Assembly: GCF_000717335.1 (NCBI RefSeq)
Contig: NZ_JNYZ01000005.1
Coordinates: forward strand, 372,001-436,000
Direction: 5' to 3'
DNA from: Amycolatopsis jejuensis
GTDB taxonomy: Bacteria > Actinomycetota > Actinomycetes > Mycobacteriales > Pseudonocardiaceae
DNA length: 64,000 bases
Shown: positions 22,893 to 31,457 of the stretch, piece after piece
Numbering within the stretch: the first letter of the stretch is position 1
Layout: the number at the start of each line of letters is the position of its first letter
The notes under the pieces: generated by a model
Databases searched by the model: none
Seen by the model: the letters and a program-made list of their open reading frames with translations, nothing else
Told to the model about the DNA's origin: nothing
Made by a program: the position numbers and the translations under genes

Positions 22893-23725
22893 CTCGGAAC
22901 AGAGCCCGGCGCGCACTCGCCGGATGTCTTGCCCTGATCGTGTCGGCCGGGGTGCTCGGCGGATGCGGCAGCTCCCCGGGCGGCTCGGCACCTGCCGTGC
23001 TGGTGATCGGCACGTCGGGCGATTTCCCGCCGTGGGAGTACCGCGAAAGCGACGGCAAGGTGACCGGCTGGATGGTCGACATGGTCGACCACGTCCTGGC
23101 AAACGCCGGATACCAGGCCGAATGGAAACAGGTGTCGTTCACCGGGTTGCTGCCAGCACTGCAGTCGGGGCGGATCGACCTGATCACCTCGCTGTACAAC
23201 ACCCCTGAGCGGCGCAAGGTCATCTCGTTCATCGATTTCGCCGGCGAACAGAACGCGGTGGTCACCCGCACCGCCGACGCCGCGGCCATCAAGAGCTGGC
23301 CGGACCTGTGCGGCAGCACCGTCGGCTCGCTGATCGGCTCGTCCCCGCTGGCGGCCGCGGTCGAGGCCGGGTCGAAGCAGTGCATGGACGCGGGCAAACC
23401 GGCGATCAAGAACCAGAGCTACCAGTCGGTCGCGCAGGAACTGCGTGACCTGGAGGAGGGCCGCATCAAGGCCGCCATCGACGGCGGGGTCGGGTTCAGC
23501 TACTCCGCCCAGCACAGCGGCGGCAAGCTCAGCGTGGCGTATTACGAAGGCGAAAAGAGCGTCGTGGGCTGGGGAATCCGCAAGGACAACCCGATCGTGG
23601 ACAAGCTGGGTACCGCAATCGAGGGGTTCCTCACGTCGGATGCCGCCCGGGAAGTGGCGAAGAAATGGTCGCTGCCACCAGGATTCCTCCAGGAGAAAGC
23701 GGTGATCGCCAAACAACAGGGCTGA
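22889..23725 (+). CDS. Amino-acid-type ABC transporter solute-binding lipoprotein
   Basis: A 278-residue extracellular binding protein of the SBP_bac_3 family. It has a lipoprotein signal peptide with lipobox LGGC (Cys near residue 27), then GTSGDFPPWEYRESDGKVTGWMVDMVDHV, the typical opening of amino-acid binding domains, and SFTGLLPALQSGRIDLI. It captures substrate for the fused permease-ATPase two genes upstream. The start overlaps the ferredoxin stop by four bases. It ends three bases before the convergent amidohydrolase. Confidence 0.9.
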   Translation: MTRNRARRALAGCLALIVSAGVLGGCGSSPGGSAPAVLVIGTSGDFPPWEYRESDGKVTGWMVDMVDHVLANAGYQAEWKQVSFTGLLPALQSGRIDLITSLYNTPERRKVISFIDFAGEQNAVVTRTADAAAIKSWPDLCGSTVGSLIGSSPLAAAVEAGSKQCMDAGKPAIKNQSYQSVAQELRDLEEGRIKAAIDGGVGFSYSAQHSGGKLSVAYYEGEKSVVGWGIRKDNPIVDKLGTAIEGFLTSDAAREVAKKWSLPPGFLQEKAVIAKQQG

Positions 23726-23728
23726 CGG

Positions 23729-25093
23729 CTACCCGAACAGGCCGGACCACACCCCCTCCAGCGCGGCACGGGGAAGGCGGTCATATCGGGCCCGGATTCG
23801 CTCCGCTGCTTCCTCGGCGAGCTGCCGGACGTCCGCGATATCGACCCCGACCAGGGCACCGTCGCGTTTGACGAGCTCGCCTTCCACCACGACGGTCTCC
23901 ACCTCGGCGGGGCTTGTGTAGAACAGCAGCGTGGCCGCGGGGTCACCCACCGGGGTCGCGCCGAGCGGGTCCGGGCGGACCACCACGACGTCGCCGCGGG
24001 TGCCGGTGGTCAGGGTGCCCACCTCCGAGGCCAGGCCCAGCGAGGTGGCGGCCGACCGGGTGGCGAGGTCGAGGGCATCGCGGGCTCGCCAGGTCACGGT
24101 GGGCGGGAGAGCGTCGGCGGAGCGTTCGACCTGCAGCAGGAGGCGGGCTTGGGCGAGGATGTCGGCCCGGGTGTAGCTCGTGATGTCGGTACCCAGCGAG
24201 GCCGCGCCGCCCCGGGAGGCGAAACGGCGGGCCAGCAGCGGGCCGGTGCCCATGCCGCATTCGATGTCCGGGGTGGTGCAGAGGCCGATTCCGGCTTCGG
24301 CCAGTGCGGTGAGGTCGTCGTCGGACAGGTGGTTGGCGTGGGTCAGGGAGATCTGCGGGTGCGAGGGGAAGACGTCCGGGCACCGGTCGTTCCAGTGGCC
24401 GGTGATGAGGGACGGGTTCAGGGCGGTGGCGCGGGCCACGAGGGCATCGAGGACATCGGCCGGGAGGTACGGGGCGGATTCGGGTAGGGCGATGCCGAAA
24501 CGCAGGCGTTGGCGGGGATCGGCGAAGTATTTGTCGCGCACGGTTTGGGCATTGGCGTCGTGCCAGTCGTCGGGAAGGCGGGTGAGGAGATCGCGGACGG
24601 CGCCGGGGTCGGTCATGCCGGGGACATTCTGCAGGCCGTAGCAGAATACGCCGCCGACTCGGCTGTCGAGCAGGCCGCGGACCAGCGCGTCGGTGATTTC
24701 CGGGGTGCGCTGTAAATGACTGTGATCGACCACGGTGGTGATGCCTGCGTTGATCGATTCGAGTCCGCCGAGGTAATTGGCGAGGTAAGCGTCGTCGGGG
24801 TCGAAACAGGCGCAGTACATCGACCTTGCCTCGCGCAGGTATTCGGGGAGCGACCAATCGCTGGCCACGCCGCGCAGAAGGCTTTGCCAGACATGGCGAT
24901 GCCCGTCGATGAGTCCGGGTAGGACGATCGCGCCGGACGCATCGATCACCTCGGCATCGGCGACGATCTCGGTGCCGACGGCGGCAATGCGGCCATCGGT
25001 GACGAGGACGTCGCCGACCGGCAGGTCGCCGAGCTCCGGGTCCATGGTGAGGACGTGGCCGCCGCGGATCAGGGTGTTCGAAGGCACGGTCAT
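23729..25093 (-). CDS. Amidohydrolase (AtzA/TrzN/SsnA-like deaminase or chlorohydrolase)
   Basis: A 454-residue metal-dependent hydrolase with the HxH metal motif in GLIDGHRHVWQSLLRG (near residue 65), the other ligands in SLITGHWND and THANHLS, and the closing Asp in LGTDITSYTRAD. The C terminus GTRGDVVVVRPD is typical. This family removes amino, chloro or methylthio groups from heterocyclic rings or deaminates nucleobase-like compounds. The ATG at 25093 overlaps the stop of the FAD oxidase upstream. It is the last gene of a five-gene operon. The ring-type substrate is an inference from the family. Confidence 0.88.
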   Translation of the reverse strand: MTVPSNTLIRGGHVLTMDPELGDLPVGDVLVTDGRIAAVGTEIVADAEVIDASGAIVLPGLIDGHRHVWQSLLRGVASDWSLPEYLREARSMYCACFDPDDAYLANYLGGLESINAGITTVVDHSHLQRTPEITDALVRGLLDSRVGGVFCYGLQNVPGMTDPGAVRDLLTRLPDDWHDANAQTVRDKYFADPRQRLRFGIALPESAPYLPADVLDALVARATALNPSLITGHWNDRCPDVFPSHPQISLTHANHLSDDDLTALAEAGIGLCTTPDIECGMGTGPLLARRFASRGGAASLGTDITSYTRADILAQARLLLQVERSADALPPTVTWRARDALDLATRSAATSLGLASEVGTLTTGTRGDVVVVRPDPLGATPVGDPAATLLFYTSPAEVETVVVEGELVKRDGALVGVDIADVRQLAEEAAERIRARYDRLPRAALEGVWSGLFG

Positions 25094-26481
25094 TCTCCCG
25101 AGCTGGGGATGTTCTTGTTGTACCGCAGGAGATTTTCCGGATCCCAAGTCTGTTTGAGGGCGACAAGGCGATCCCATTTGGCCGCGGAACCGTACGCGCC
25201 GCGCAGCCAGTCCGGGCCGCGGTCGGCGGTGAGGTTGACATAGCAGTTCTTGGTTGCATAAGGCGCAAAGGCGGCCATGGTGGACTCGACCCAGCTCGAG
25301 TATTTGCCGTCGGCAGAGGGTGCGTCCCAATGTGCGGACACCTCGTAGAGCCACGCGGCGCCGGTCCGGGAGAAAGCGGTGGAATTCTCGTCGTGGTCGA
25401 AGAGGGCGCCGCCGAGAATGGGCAGGGTGATCAGGCTGCTCGGCAAACCGCCTTCGGAAGCGGGCGCGGCCGCGATCCGGGCCAGCGCAATCCGGGCGAT
25501 TTCTGCGTTCAGCTCCGGGAAATAACCGCCGAGCAGGTGGTTCCGGCGTCCGGGCGGCTCGAAGGGGTCCACAATGGAGTTCGCTTCGAGCCAGGTCGTC
25601 GGGCGGACGAGGTCGGTGAGCGGGGTGGCGAGGGCGCGGAAGCCGCTCATGGCGGTCTCGTACTCGTCGAGCGGTCCGGTGTAGACGATCAGCGCGACCA
25701 GGACGGGCGTGCCGATCGTTTCCGGCGGCAGCCCCGGCAGCGGGGGAGCGGACAGCGCCAGCAGCGCGACCGACAGGGTGCGCGGCGCACGGGCCATGAC
25801 CTCGTCCAGACCTGAGACGAGGGGTACGGCGTCGTCGGCGGAATAGACGAGCAGCCCGCTCATCACCTCCGGGCCCGCGCGGTGTGCCTGAAACGTGAAC
25901 GACGTGGCGATCGCGAGGTTGTGCCCGGCTCCGCGCAGGCCCCAGAACAGGTCGGGATGGGAATCGGCCGAGGCGGTGAGGGTACGGCCGTCGGTCGTCA
26001 CGACGTCGACGGACCGCAGATTGTCCACTGTGGCCCCGAACCGCCGGGTCAGGTGGCCGATGCCGCCGCCAAGGGTCAGCCCGGCCACGCCGGTGTCCGT
26101 GACGACCCCGGCCGGAACGACGTAACCGTGCTGCTGGGTGGCCGCGTCCATCTCGCCGAGCCGGACCCCGGCGTCCACTGTGGTCAGTCCGGTGCCCGGG
26201 TCGATCGAGATGCCCTTCAGCCGGGACAGGTCGACGACCAGCGCGTCGTGCGGCATGGCGGCGCAGTCGATGCCGTGCCCGCCGCTGCGCACGGCAATCG
26301 GCAGGTCGTTCCGGTTCGCGTGCTTGACTGCCTCGACCACGTCGCCGGTATCGAGGGGCTGCACGATGAGTGCGGGCCGGTGGTCGCCGCGCCGCATGTT
26401 CCAGATCTGCTTGACGTTCTCGTAGTCCGCATCACCGGGACGGTAGTGCGGGCCCTTGAACGCCGAAGGAAAGCCGGTCAT
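25090..26481 (-). CDS. Berberine-bridge-enzyme-type FAD-linked oxidoreductase
   Basis: A 463-residue FAD-linked oxidase. The PP-loop RSGGHGID carries the usual His for covalent flavin. A second FAD motif is GLTLGGGIGHLTRRFG, and the BBE C-terminal motif is KWDRLVALKQTWDPENLLRYN. I do not see the Cys that would make the attachment bicovalent in the GGIGHLTRRFG loop, so single attachment as in 6-hydroxynicotine oxidase is likely. It oxidises an alcohol or amine with oxygen. The start at 26481 has GAGGA eight bases before it. Operon partner of the Pht5-like protein 11 bases upstream. Confidence 0.88.
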   Translation of the reverse strand: MTGFPSAFKGPHYRPGDADYENVKQIWNMRRGDHRPALIVQPLDTGDVVEAVKHANRNDLPIAVRSGGHGIDCAAMPHDALVVDLSRLKGISIDPGTGLTTVDAGVRLGEMDAATQQHGYVVPAGVVTDTGVAGLTLGGGIGHLTRRFGATVDNLRSVDVVTTDGRTLTASADSHPDLFWGLRGAGHNLAIATSFTFQAHRAGPEVMSGLLVYSADDAVPLVSGLDEVMARAPRTLSVALLALSAPPLPGLPPETIGTPVLVALIVYTGPLDEYETAMSGFRALATPLTDLVRPTTWLEANSIVDPFEPPGRRNHLLGGYFPELNAEIARIALARIAAAPASEGGLPSSLITLPILGGALFDHDENSTAFSRTGAAWLYEVSAHWDAPSADGKYSSWVESTMAAFAPYATKNCYVNLTADRGPDWLRGAYGSAAKWDRLVALKQTWDPENLLRYNKNIPSSGE

Positions 26482-26492
26482 GGTGATTCCTC

Positions 26493-27488
26493 TCAGGTGT
26501 CCAGCAGATCGGGCACGAAAATGTCTTCGCAGGTGAGCCGGGTCTTCGAGAGGCCTTGCTCGAACGAATAGCGGAGAAAGGTGTCGATGTTTTCGCGGTT
26601 GGCGGCGAGTCCGTGGTCCCACCAGTTCTCCGGGAACGCGGCGTGGTTTTTCTCGAACAGCTTGTCGAACCACGGGACCATGACGTCCATCTGTTGTTCC
26701 ATCCGGCCGCGCCGGTAATCCGCCAGCGCACTGTCCTTGGCGTCGCAGAAGCCTTGGTACACCGCGCGGGCCAGTTCGGGATGTTCGGCGAGGAGGTCCC
26801 GGCGGATGACGACCGTGTGCATGATCGGGTAAATCCCGGTCCGCGCGTAGTACTCGCGCTCCACGGCCTCGACATCCGGGAAAAGCGGGGCGACGTCCGA
26901 GGATCCGTTCAGCACACTTTGCGGGACCAGTGCCGTGATCAGGGCGTCGATTTCCCCGGCCACCAGCATCGCGTCGAGCGTACGGCCCTCGGGCGCCGGT
27001 TGCACGTCCACTTCGGACGGGTACCGGAACGGGATGAAATCGAATGGTGCCATCGGGTGATTGGTGCCGCCGACAATCCATCGGGACTGTTCGGGTTTCA
27101 CGCCGTAGTCGTCGGAAAGGATGCCCTTGGGCCAGATTCCGGCGTCGTGGCCGTACGTCGCGAATTCGCCGATGGTCTTGCCTGCAAGATCCTGCGGCGT
27201 GCGAATGCCGCTCGACGTGTTCACGAAGATGGCCGAATGCCGGAAATGCCGGTTCGGGAACACCGGGATCGCGATGAACGGCGGGTCGGGCAGATCGAGG
27301 GTGCGCAGGTAGAAGGTGAGACCGAGTTCGGCCGCGTCGTAAGCGCGGTGCCGGACCATGTTCTCGAAGATTTCGGAGACGATGTGCCCGCTTTCGAAAG
27401 TGGCGTCGGTGCCCGCGATTTTCGCGGTACCGTCGAACAATGCGCGGGTGTGGTCGTACCGCCAAGCGCCGACCTTCAAAGGTATCAT
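26493..27488 (-). CDS. 4,5-dihydroxyphthalate decarboxylase-like / NMT1-type protein
   Basis: A 331-residue protein of the type-2 periplasmic-binding fold without a signal peptide. It resembles Pht5-like proteins, annotated as 4,5-dihydroxyphthalate decarboxylases (IPLKVGAWRYDHTRALFDG; VGGTNHPMAPFDFIPFRYP; FDKLFEKNHAAFPENWWDHGL). The lack of a signal peptide argues against a transporter subunit and for a cytosolic enzyme or ligand-binding protein. Decarboxylation of an aromatic or heteroaromatic acid is possible but unproven. It shares ATGA with the alcohol dehydrogenase upstream. Confidence 0.75.
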   Translation of the reverse strand: MIPLKVGAWRYDHTRALFDGTAKIAGTDATFESGHIVSEIFENMVRHRAYDAAELGLTFYLRTLDLPDPPFIAIPVFPNRHFRHSAIFVNTSSGIRTPQDLAGKTIGEFATYGHDAGIWPKGILSDDYGVKPEQSRWIVGGTNHPMAPFDFIPFRYPSEVDVQPAPEGRTLDAMLVAGEIDALITALVPQSVLNGSSDVAPLFPDVEAVEREYYARTGIYPIMHTVVIRRDLLAEHPELARAVYQGFCDAKDSALADYRRGRMEQQMDVMVPWFDKLFEKNHAAFPENWWDHGLAANRENIDTFLRYSFEQGLSKTRLTCEDIFVPDLLDT

Positions 27489-28558
27489 CGGTTTTCTCCC
27501 GTCGGATGTGTTACCAGCACCGGGTGCCCGGTCGTCGCGCCGTGTTCGATGTCCTGGTGGGCGCGGGCCGCGTCCTCGAGTGGGTACTCGTGGACGAGCC
27601 CGGCGGGCAACCGGAAGCCGTCGTGCACCAGCTGCCAGAAGTCGGCGGCGGCTGCCTCGGTGTGACTGCGCACACCGAGAATGGAGATGCTCCGGCTGTA
27701 CAGATCTCGCGCCGGGACAGGGAGCACCGGCATTTCCGGCGTGCCGATCGCACCGGACACGACCACGCTGGACCCGTGGGGCAGCGCCGGAAAGTACCGT
27801 TCGAAGACTGCCGGTGCGCAGATGTTGTCGATCGCTGCCAGGAACCCGTCGGTGGCGGCGAGAATGGCGTCGGTCAGGTCGGGACGGGTGGCGTCGAGCA
27901 CGGTCAAGCCGGGGGCCGGGCGTACGGTGTCCGGACGACGGCTGAGGCCGATCACCGTCGCCCCGAGCTGCTGGGCGAGCGCGATGAGGAGCGACGCGAG
28001 TGCCCCGGTCGCGCCGGTGACGAGCAGCGTCGTGCCTGGTCCGGCCTTTGCGGCGCGCAGCTGGGTGAGCGCGACCGGCCCGGTGGCGGCGAGCGCGGCG
28101 GCCTCGGCCGGGCCGAGGTTGTCGGGCAGCGGATGCAGAATCCCGGCGGACGCGGTGGTGTACTCGGCATACGATCCCCACCGGTGGATGCCCAGGATTT
28201 CCAGGTCACCGCATTCGTGGTCCCGCCCCGCGCGGCAGGCAGCGCACCGGCCACACGTGCGGTGGTTCATCACCGCCATTCGCTTTCCTGCCAATGCCGG
28301 ATCGACACCCTCGCCGACCGAGACGACCTCGCCCGCGAAATGCCCGCCCAGCACGTGCGGCAAGGAAACCTGGCGGGAGAACGGATGCCCGCCGGTCCTG
28401 GTCGCGACGTCCCGCGTCCGCGAGACCTCCACCGCGGCCACCCGGAGGAGCGCTTCCCCGGCGGCCGGACGCGGAATGGCGGTGTCTTCGACCTGCAATA
28501 CGTCGGGGCCGCCGAAATCGCGCATGACCACTGCCCGCATTTTTTCGGGGACCGTCAT
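27485..28558 (-). CDS. Zinc-binding medium-chain alcohol dehydrogenase
   Basis: A 357-residue medium-chain dehydrogenase. It has the structural-zinc loop with four Cys (CGRCAACRAGRDHEC, near 103-117), the catalytic-domain GHFAGEVVSVGEGV and the nucleotide motif VTGATGALASLL (about 180). The usual catalytic-zinc Cys is replaced: the equivalent strand reads VAAVEVSRTRDVATRTGG, so alcohol dehydrogenase activity of the classical kind is uncertain and a quinone-reductase-like role is possible. It overlaps both neighbours by ATGA and is in the middle of a tightly coupled operon. Confidence 0.82.
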   Translation of the reverse strand: MTVPEKMRAVVMRDFGGPDVLQVEDTAIPRPAAGEALLRVAAVEVSRTRDVATRTGGHPFSRQVSLPHVLGGHFAGEVVSVGEGVDPALAGKRMAVMNHRTCGRCAACRAGRDHECGDLEILGIHRWGSYAEYTTASAGILHPLPDNLGPAEAAALAATGPVALTQLRAAKAGPGTTLLVTGATGALASLLIALAQQLGATVIGLSRRPDTVRPAPGLTVLDATRPDLTDAILAATDGFLAAIDNICAPAVFERYFPALPHGSSVVVSGAIGTPEMPVLPVPARDLYSRSISILGVRSHTEAAAADFWQLVHDGFRLPAGLVHEYPLEDAARAHQDIEHGATTGHPVLVTHPTGENR

Positions 28559-29688
28559 TTCATCGAGTGGTGCACCCACCGTTGCCCCTCCGCCAGTCCG
28601 GCCAACTCCCGGCCCGCCCACTGTAAAATCGTGCGCGACGACGTGATGTGCTGCGTTCCGGCGTGGACGTCGCGGAACAGCCGCTGGACAAGGCCGTCGC
28701 GCAAGGCGCGGGTGCCACTGCCGGAATAGACGAACGCGGCAATTTCCTCGACGCGCCAAACCGCATTGTTGAGCGCGAGCCGGTTCAGGGTGTCGAGGCG
28801 GATGGTCGGTGCGTCACCGCGGGTCAGCAGGCCTTCGATTTCCTCCCATACCTCGTACAGGAAAGCCTTGGCCGACCGCAGTTTTGCTTCTGCGGTGGCG
28901 TAATCCTCGGCGACGGCGTCGCTGACGGTTTTCCCCTGCAGTCCGGTGGTGAATTCGTCGAGGAGCCTCCGGCCGACGCCGAGTGCCCAGCCGCCGTGGT
29001 TGAGACTGGCGAAGTTGCCGACCCCGATCCGGTACAGGCTGCCGCCGGTGATCGGTTCGGTGCTCGTCGTCGCGAAGGTGTGGTCGGCTGGGATGAAGGT
29101 GTCGCGCAGGGTGTAGTCGATGCTGCCGGTACCGCGTAACCCCAGCACGGTCCAGTTGTCGATCAGGTCCACCTCGCCGACCGGCAGGACGAAACAGCGC
29201 GCCTCCCCGGTGCCGGTGTCCGTTGCGGCCGTCAGCACGTGCGTTGCGTGCTTGATCCCGGACGCGAAGCTCCAGTCACCGCTCACCAGGTAGCCGCCGT
29301 CGACCGGGACCGCCCGGCCCGGCCGCGTACCCTGCCCGGCGAAGGCGGCCCGCGGGGTCGAGAACAGGTCTGCCGCGACGTCCGCGGGGAGGAAGGCACC
29401 GGCGAGTCCGGTCGCGAAGCCGAGTGCGAAGGTCACCCAGCCGGTGGCCGGGTCCGCGTAGGAGACGGTCCGGAACAGATCCATCGCCTGCCGGGGCGTC
29501 ATTTCGGCCCCGCCGAGCTCGCGCGGGGTGTAAACCCCGAGTGCGCCGATGGCGCGAAGCTGCTCCACGACAGGGTCGGCGATCTTGCCCATCCGGTCGT
29601 TCCCGGCGCCGTGGCGGTCGACGAGTTCGTGGAGGTTTTCCGCGCTCCGCAGCACTGTTTCCGCGGTCCGCGCGATGACGTCGCTCAT
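28555..29688 (-). CDS. Flavin-dependent monooxygenase of acyl-CoA dehydrogenase fold (HsaA/DszC/HpaB-C2 type)
   Basis: A 377-residue protein with acyl-CoA dehydrogenase architecture. The middle signature VLGLRGTGSIDYTLRDTFIPADHTF is typical of two-component flavin monooxygenases (HsaA, DszC, p-hydroxyphenylacetate C2) rather than true dehydrogenases. Such enzymes use reduced FMN from a separate reductase; none is in this operon, though one lies at 61226. It is the first gene of the five-gene operon ending at 23729 and is divergent from an IclR gene 78 bases away. It would make the first hydroxylation of the pathway. Confidence 0.82.
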   Translation of the reverse strand: MSDVIARTAETVLRSAENLHELVDRHGAGNDRMGKIADPVVEQLRAIGALGVYTPRELGGAEMTPRQAMDLFRTVSYADPATGWVTFALGFATGLAGAFLPADVAADLFSTPRAAFAGQGTRPGRAVPVDGGYLVSGDWSFASGIKHATHVLTAATDTGTGEARCFVLPVGEVDLIDNWTVLGLRGTGSIDYTLRDTFIPADHTFATTSTEPITGGSLYRIGVGNFASLNHGGWALGVGRRLLDEFTTGLQGKTVSDAVAEDYATAEAKLRSAKAFLYEVWEEIEGLLTRGDAPTIRLDTLNRLALNNAVWRVEEIAAFVYSGSGTRALRDGLVQRLFRDVHAGTQHITSSRTILQWAGRELAGLAEGQRWVHHSMK

Positions 29689-29766
29689 GCCGGAAGCATC
29701 GCGGTTCCGCCCGGCGGGGCAGTACCGTGATTTCATTGAATGACCTGACCGGCGGGAGGTCTGCCC

Positions 29767-30543
29767 ATGAAGCCGCAGCGAGGTGGCAAACCGGCGCACG
29801 GGGAACCCGTCGTCGATCGAGCGCTGCGGGTGCTGGCGGCCTTCACGAAACAGAACGAAGCGCTGACCCTGGAGCAGCTGAGCATCCGCGCCGACCTGCC
29901 GAAAGCGACCACGCTCCGGCTCGCGCGCCGCCTGGCCGCGTGGGGTGCGCTGGAGCGCATGGCGGACGGAACGTTCGTGGTCGGCCTGCGGTTGCTGGAG
30001 GTCGCCACGCTCTCGCCGCGCGGGCACGGCCTGCGGGCGATCGCGTTGCCGTACCTCGAAGACCTGCACCACGCCACCGGCCAGCACGTGCTGCTCGCGG
30101 TGCGTGACGGGCGGGAAAGTGTGCTGGTCGAGCGGCTTTCGGCACATCGCGCCGGTGCGGTGTACTACCGGGTCGGCGCCCGGATTTCGTTGCACATCAC
30201 CGGCGTCGGGCAGGCCCTGCTGGCGTACGCGCCGCCGGAGCTGCAGGAGGAGGTGCTGGCGGGCGACCTCACTCTGCCGTGGGGACCGGACCTGACCGCC
30301 GCCGAGCTGCGCCGGACGCTGGCCCGCGTCCGCCGCCGGGGCATCGCGACGATGTCCACGCGGAAACCGGAACCGATGTCGTCCGTCGCGGCGCCGGTTT
30401 TCGGAAGTGGTGGTGACGCGGTTGCCGCACTGTCGGTGCTCGCCCCCACTGCCTCGTTCCGGCCCGCCGCCTTGGCACCCGCCGTCATCGCCGTCGCGCG
30501 GGCCGTGTCCAGGGCGTGCTACCCTCGGTCATCTGAACACTGA
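29767..30543 (+). CDS. IclR family transcription regulator
   Basis: A 258-residue regulator with an N-terminal winged helix (VVDRALRVLAAFTKQNEALTLEQLSIRADLPKATTLRLARRL, residues 17-57) and a GAF-like IclR effector domain (VYYRVGARISLHITGVGQALLAY). The ATG follows GGGAGGT. It is divergent from the flavin monooxygenase operon and so likely controls it. TTCATTGAA (29732-29740) in the 78-base gap is a possible binding site. Only 17 bases separate its stop from the MBL-fold gene, but a palindrome and a possible -10 box at the junction suggest that gene is separately controlled. Confidence 0.9.
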   Translation: MKPQRGGKPAHGEPVVDRALRVLAAFTKQNEALTLEQLSIRADLPKATTLRLARRLAAWGALERMADGTFVVGLRLLEVATLSPRGHGLRAIALPYLEDLHHATGQHVLLAVRDGRESVLVERLSAHRAGAVYYRVGARISLHITGVGQALLAYAPPELQEEVLAGDLTLPWGPDLTAAELRRTLARVRRRGIATMSTRKPEPMSSVAAPVFGSGGDAVAALSVLAPTASFRPAALAPAVIAVARAVSRACYPRSSEH

Positions 30544-30549
30544 TCAGAT
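30531..30549. promoter_or_regulatory. Palindromic operator candidate ahead of the MBL-fold gene
   Basis: ATCTGAACACTGATCAGAT has perfect six-base arms (ATCTGA/TCAGAT). It overlaps the IclR stop region, follows a possible -10 box TACCCT (30520-30525) and lies 12 bases before the MBL-fold start. It looks like a TetR-type operator; the TetR at 31451 is the nearest candidate. Confidence 0.45.
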
Positions 30550-30560
30550 GAGGGTGGGCC

Positions 30561-31457
30561 ATGAGCAGCACCACTTCGCACGAGTACGCGGCGCCGGTCG
30601 TCCAGGGTGACCCGGTCCAGGTCGCCGGGAATGTTTTTGTGATCCCGGACCGCCGGGTGCCGCTGGTGCCGAACGTCGGGATCGTCGTGGGCGATCGGGC
30701 CGCGCTGGTCATCGACACCGGCGCGGGTCCGCGTAACGGCGAATTCGTGCTCGACCACGCACGTCGGCTGGCTCCCGGGCGGCGGCTGTACCTCACGGTC
30801 ACCCAGCTCGACCCGGGACACGGCTTCGGCGCGCAAGCCTTCGACGGCGTCGCGACGATCATCTACAGCACTGCCCAGCGCGCGCGGCTCCTCTCACCTG
30901 CCCAGAGCTACGCGGACGCCTTCCGCACCCTGGGGCCAGCCGTGTCCACCCAGCTCGACGGCCTGCGGTTGGCGGAACCGGACGTCACCTACGACACCAC
31001 CCTGGACCTGGACCTCGGCGGCGTCCACGCCCGGCTGGCGGCCTGGGGCCCGGCGCACACCCTCGACGACACCACCGTGACGATCGACGACCGGGTCGTC
31101 TTCACTGGCGACCTCTTCGAGACCCGGATGTTCCCGATTCTGCCGTACTTCCCGCCGTTCGACACCGGTTTCGACGGCCCGCGCTGGCTGGCGGCCCTGG
31201 ACCGGCTGATCGCGGCTGGCCCTTCGGTGGTGGTGCCCGGCCATGGGGAGGTCACGGACGCCGGGCTGCTCGGCGAGGTACGTGAGTATCTGCGGTACGT
31301 GCAGGCGGAGACCCAGCGGCTGCGGGCGGCGGGCGTCGAGGTGGAGGCGGTGGGGGACCTCGTGGAGCCAAAGGTGCTTGCGAGGTGGCCGGATTGGGAA
31401 GTGCCGCAGTGGATCCGTTATGCAGTAAGGGCTTTCTATGCGAATGACCCTCACTGA
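30561..31457 (+). CDS. MBL-fold hydrolase-like protein with altered metal motif
   Basis: A 298-residue metallo-beta-lactamase-fold protein. Later metal positions are present: His166 (GPAHTLDD), Asp184 (FTGDLFETR) and His228 (VVPGHGEV). The first motif, normally HxHxDH, reads Gln82-Leu-Asp84-Pro-Gly-His87, so three of its four ligands differ. It may bind one metal or a different metal set. The family hydrolyses thioesters, lactones or sulfonates. Its 3' end overlaps the convergent TetR gene by seven bases, and that TetR is its likely regulator. Confidence 0.8.
   Translation: MSSTTSHEYAAPVVQGDPVQVAGNVFVIPDRRVPLVPNVGIVVGDRAALVIDTGAGPRNGEFVLDHARRLAPGRRLYLTVTQLDPGHGFGAQAFDGVATIIYSTAQRARLLSPAQSYADAFRTLGPAVSTQLDGLRLAEPDVTYDTTLDLDLGGVHARLAAWGPAHTLDDTTVTIDDRVVFTGDLFETRMFPILPYFPPFDTGFDGPRWLAALDRLIAAGPSVVVPGHGEVTDAGLLGEVREYLRYVQAETQRLRAAGVEVEAVGDLVEPKVLARWPDWEVPQWIRYAVRAFYANDPH

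Noticed and set aside
28600..28650. TGTAAAATCG as a seventh LacI operator
   Set aside because: Only the left half matches, and it lies within the coding sequence of the flavin monooxygenase near its 3' end.
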